In this document: piece after piece, positions 6,720-7,048 of the stretch
Numbering within the stretch: position 1 is the stretch's first letter
Layout of the letters: every line of letters starts with the position of its first letter
Assembly (NCBI GenBank): GCA_019247235.1
Contig: JAFAPG010000138.1
Coordinates: forward strand, 1 to 7,048
Source of the DNA: Acidobacteriota bacterium
Lineage (GTDB): Bacteria > Acidobacteriota > Terriglobia > Terriglobales > Acidobacteriaceae
Direction of reading: 5' to 3'
DNA length: 7,048 nucleotides
Notes under the pieces: model-generated
What the model saw: the letters and a program-made list of their open reading frames with translations, nothing else
Databases searched by the model: none
What the model was told of the DNA's origin: nothing
Made by a program: the position numbers and the translations under genes

Positions 6720-6806
6720 ATGGTTACACCACGCGAGTTTCTCGAGGTCGTGGCGGTGCGCGCAGCAGGGCAGCGGTTGGTACTAGCGCCATCTGCAGCT
6801 ATCTAA
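6720..6806 (+). CDS. Candidate 28-aa small ORF with a near-ideal Shine-Dalgarno
   Basis: AAGGAGG at 6707-6713 lies 6 nt before an ATG, the strongest ribosome binding site in the window. The frame encodes 28 residues (MVTPREFLEVVAVRAAGQ, then RLVLAPSAAI) and ends with TAA at 6804-6806. Many codons start with G, as in real coding DNA. I know no family. It could be a small protein, a leader peptide for the Tat-exported gene 195 nt downstream, the remnant of a larger gene, or chance in purine-rich sequence. The same frame is open upstream to 6516, but that part looks non-coding. Confidence 0.3.
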   Translation: MVTPREFLEVVAVRAAGQRLVLAPSAAI

Positions 6807-6933
6807 TATTGGATGGTTGCTGAATCAGGAGCTTCATCTCAATTTTCAGATTGGTCGGATTGAGGGATTTACCGAAGCCATGGCGGTGTGAACCCGCGAG
6901 TATCAAAAGAGCTGGGAACCACGGGTCTAAAAG

Positions 6934-6980
6934 TGGCAGGATCAAGGCTATGTGCCTCGTCGAGTTTACCCATCCTGCCA
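6934..6980 (+). promoter_or_regulatory. Stem-loop just upstream of the Tat-exported gene
   Basis: TGGCAGGAT (6934-6942) pairs perfectly with ATCCTGCCA (6972-6980), enclosing 29 nt that hold a second small hairpin, AGGC-TATGT-GCCT. The outer stem ends 7 nt before the GGAAG ribosome binding site at 6988-6992. The position suggests a 5'-leader element controlling the next gene. I cannot match it to a known riboswitch class. Confidence 0.3.
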
Positions 6981-7000
6981 GCAAATGGAAGCGTATCGGC

Positions 7001-7048
7001 ATGAAAGATATCCTCTCTCGTCGTAATTTCATCCAGTCCGGTGCAATG
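7001..7048 (+). CDS. N-terminus of a Tat-exported protein, cut by window edge
   Basis: Only the first 16 codons are present, reading MKDILSRRNFIQSGAM. S-R-R-N-F-I is a textbook twin-arginine motif (SRRxFxx), so the mature protein is exported folded, often with a bound cofactor. GGAAG at 6988-6992 lies 8 nt before this ATG, supporting it as the start. An in-frame ATG at 6950 would add 17 residues, but its upstream AAGG is too close (2 nt) and the Tat motif would no longer be near the N-terminus. The product cannot be named from this fragment. Confidence 0.7.
   Translation, partial: MKDILSRRNFIQSGAM

Larger units (their letters stand above)
6360..7000. other. Long gap (about 640 bp) without a firm gene
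   Basis: After the DUF1634 gene nothing longer than a few dozen codons looks coding on either strand. The stretch around 6461-6492 is AT-rich with small inverted repeats (ACTGAA/TTCAGT at 6461-6466 and 6481-6486). GTACGTAC near 6548-6555 and GCCATGGC at 6877-6884 are short palindromes. Possible -10 boxes are TACAAT at 6579-6584 and TAATAT at 6804-6809, both without a good -35. The hairpins at 6366-6417, the small ORF at 6720-6806 and the stem-loop at 6934-6980 are listed separately. Confidence 0.5.

Noticed and set aside
6895..6985. Resemblance to a c-di-AMP (ydaO-type) riboswitch
   Set aside because: GGGAACCACGGG and the nested hairpins were suggestive, but the conserved GGTGAATC-type segment and the correct order of elements are missing.
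6799..7032. 77-codon minus-strand ORF
   Set aside because: Its start is antisense to the Tat signal codons; no motif and no ribosome binding site.

Overview
The window looks like ordinary bacterial chromosome of moderate GC content. The gene mix (a KimA-type permease, an exported AldO-like sugar-alcohol oxidase, a VOC–SpoIIE phosphatase fusion, a TauE/DUF1634 pair and a Tat-exported protein) would fit a soil Acidobacteriota or a similar heterotroph. That placement is an impression from protein style and was not tested. There are no rRNA or tRNA genes, CRISPR arrays, insertion sequences or phage genes that I can recognise.

Layout. (1) Positions 3-1895 (+): an APC-superfamily permease with a C-terminal cytoplasmic domain, closely resembling the potassium importer KimA. 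Its first few codons lie off the left edge. (2) Positions 1989-3347 (-): an FAD-dependent oxidase of the alditol/xylitol oxidase (AldO) type with an added N-terminal export signal, convergent with the permease. (3) Positions 3348-3608: a divergent intergenic region with a TATAAT box so close to the next ATG that the message is probably leaderless. A perfect 14-bp inverted repeat brackets this promoter. (4) Positions 3609-4826 (+): a two-domain protein, a VOC (glyoxalase-like) domain joined by a helical linker to a SpoIIE/RsbU-type PP2C phosphatase. (5) Positions 4827-5137: no intact gene, but the minus strand carries a coding-looking stretch (to 4804) that becomes one longer frame only if a six-T run changes by one base. 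(6) Positions 5138-5974 and 5949-6359 (+): a TauE/SafE (DUF81) membrane transporter and a small DUF1634 membrane protein, overlapping by 26 bp and surely one operon. (7) Positions 6360-7000: about 640 bp without a firm gene, holding mutually exclusive hairpins just after the operon, a 28-codon ORF with a near-ideal Shine-Dalgarno, and a stem-loop just ahead of the last gene. (8) Positions 7001-7048 (+): the first 16 codons of a Tat-exported protein that runs off the right edge.

How the genes fit together. Apart from the TauE/DUF1634 pair, these are single-gene units pointing in different directions, so no shared pathway is evident. The best leads are the sensor-like phosphatase fusion with its bracketed leaderless promoter, the KimA-like permease with altered ion-site residues, the exported alditol oxidase, the possible frameshifted small gene at 4804-5059, and the structured leader region at the right end.
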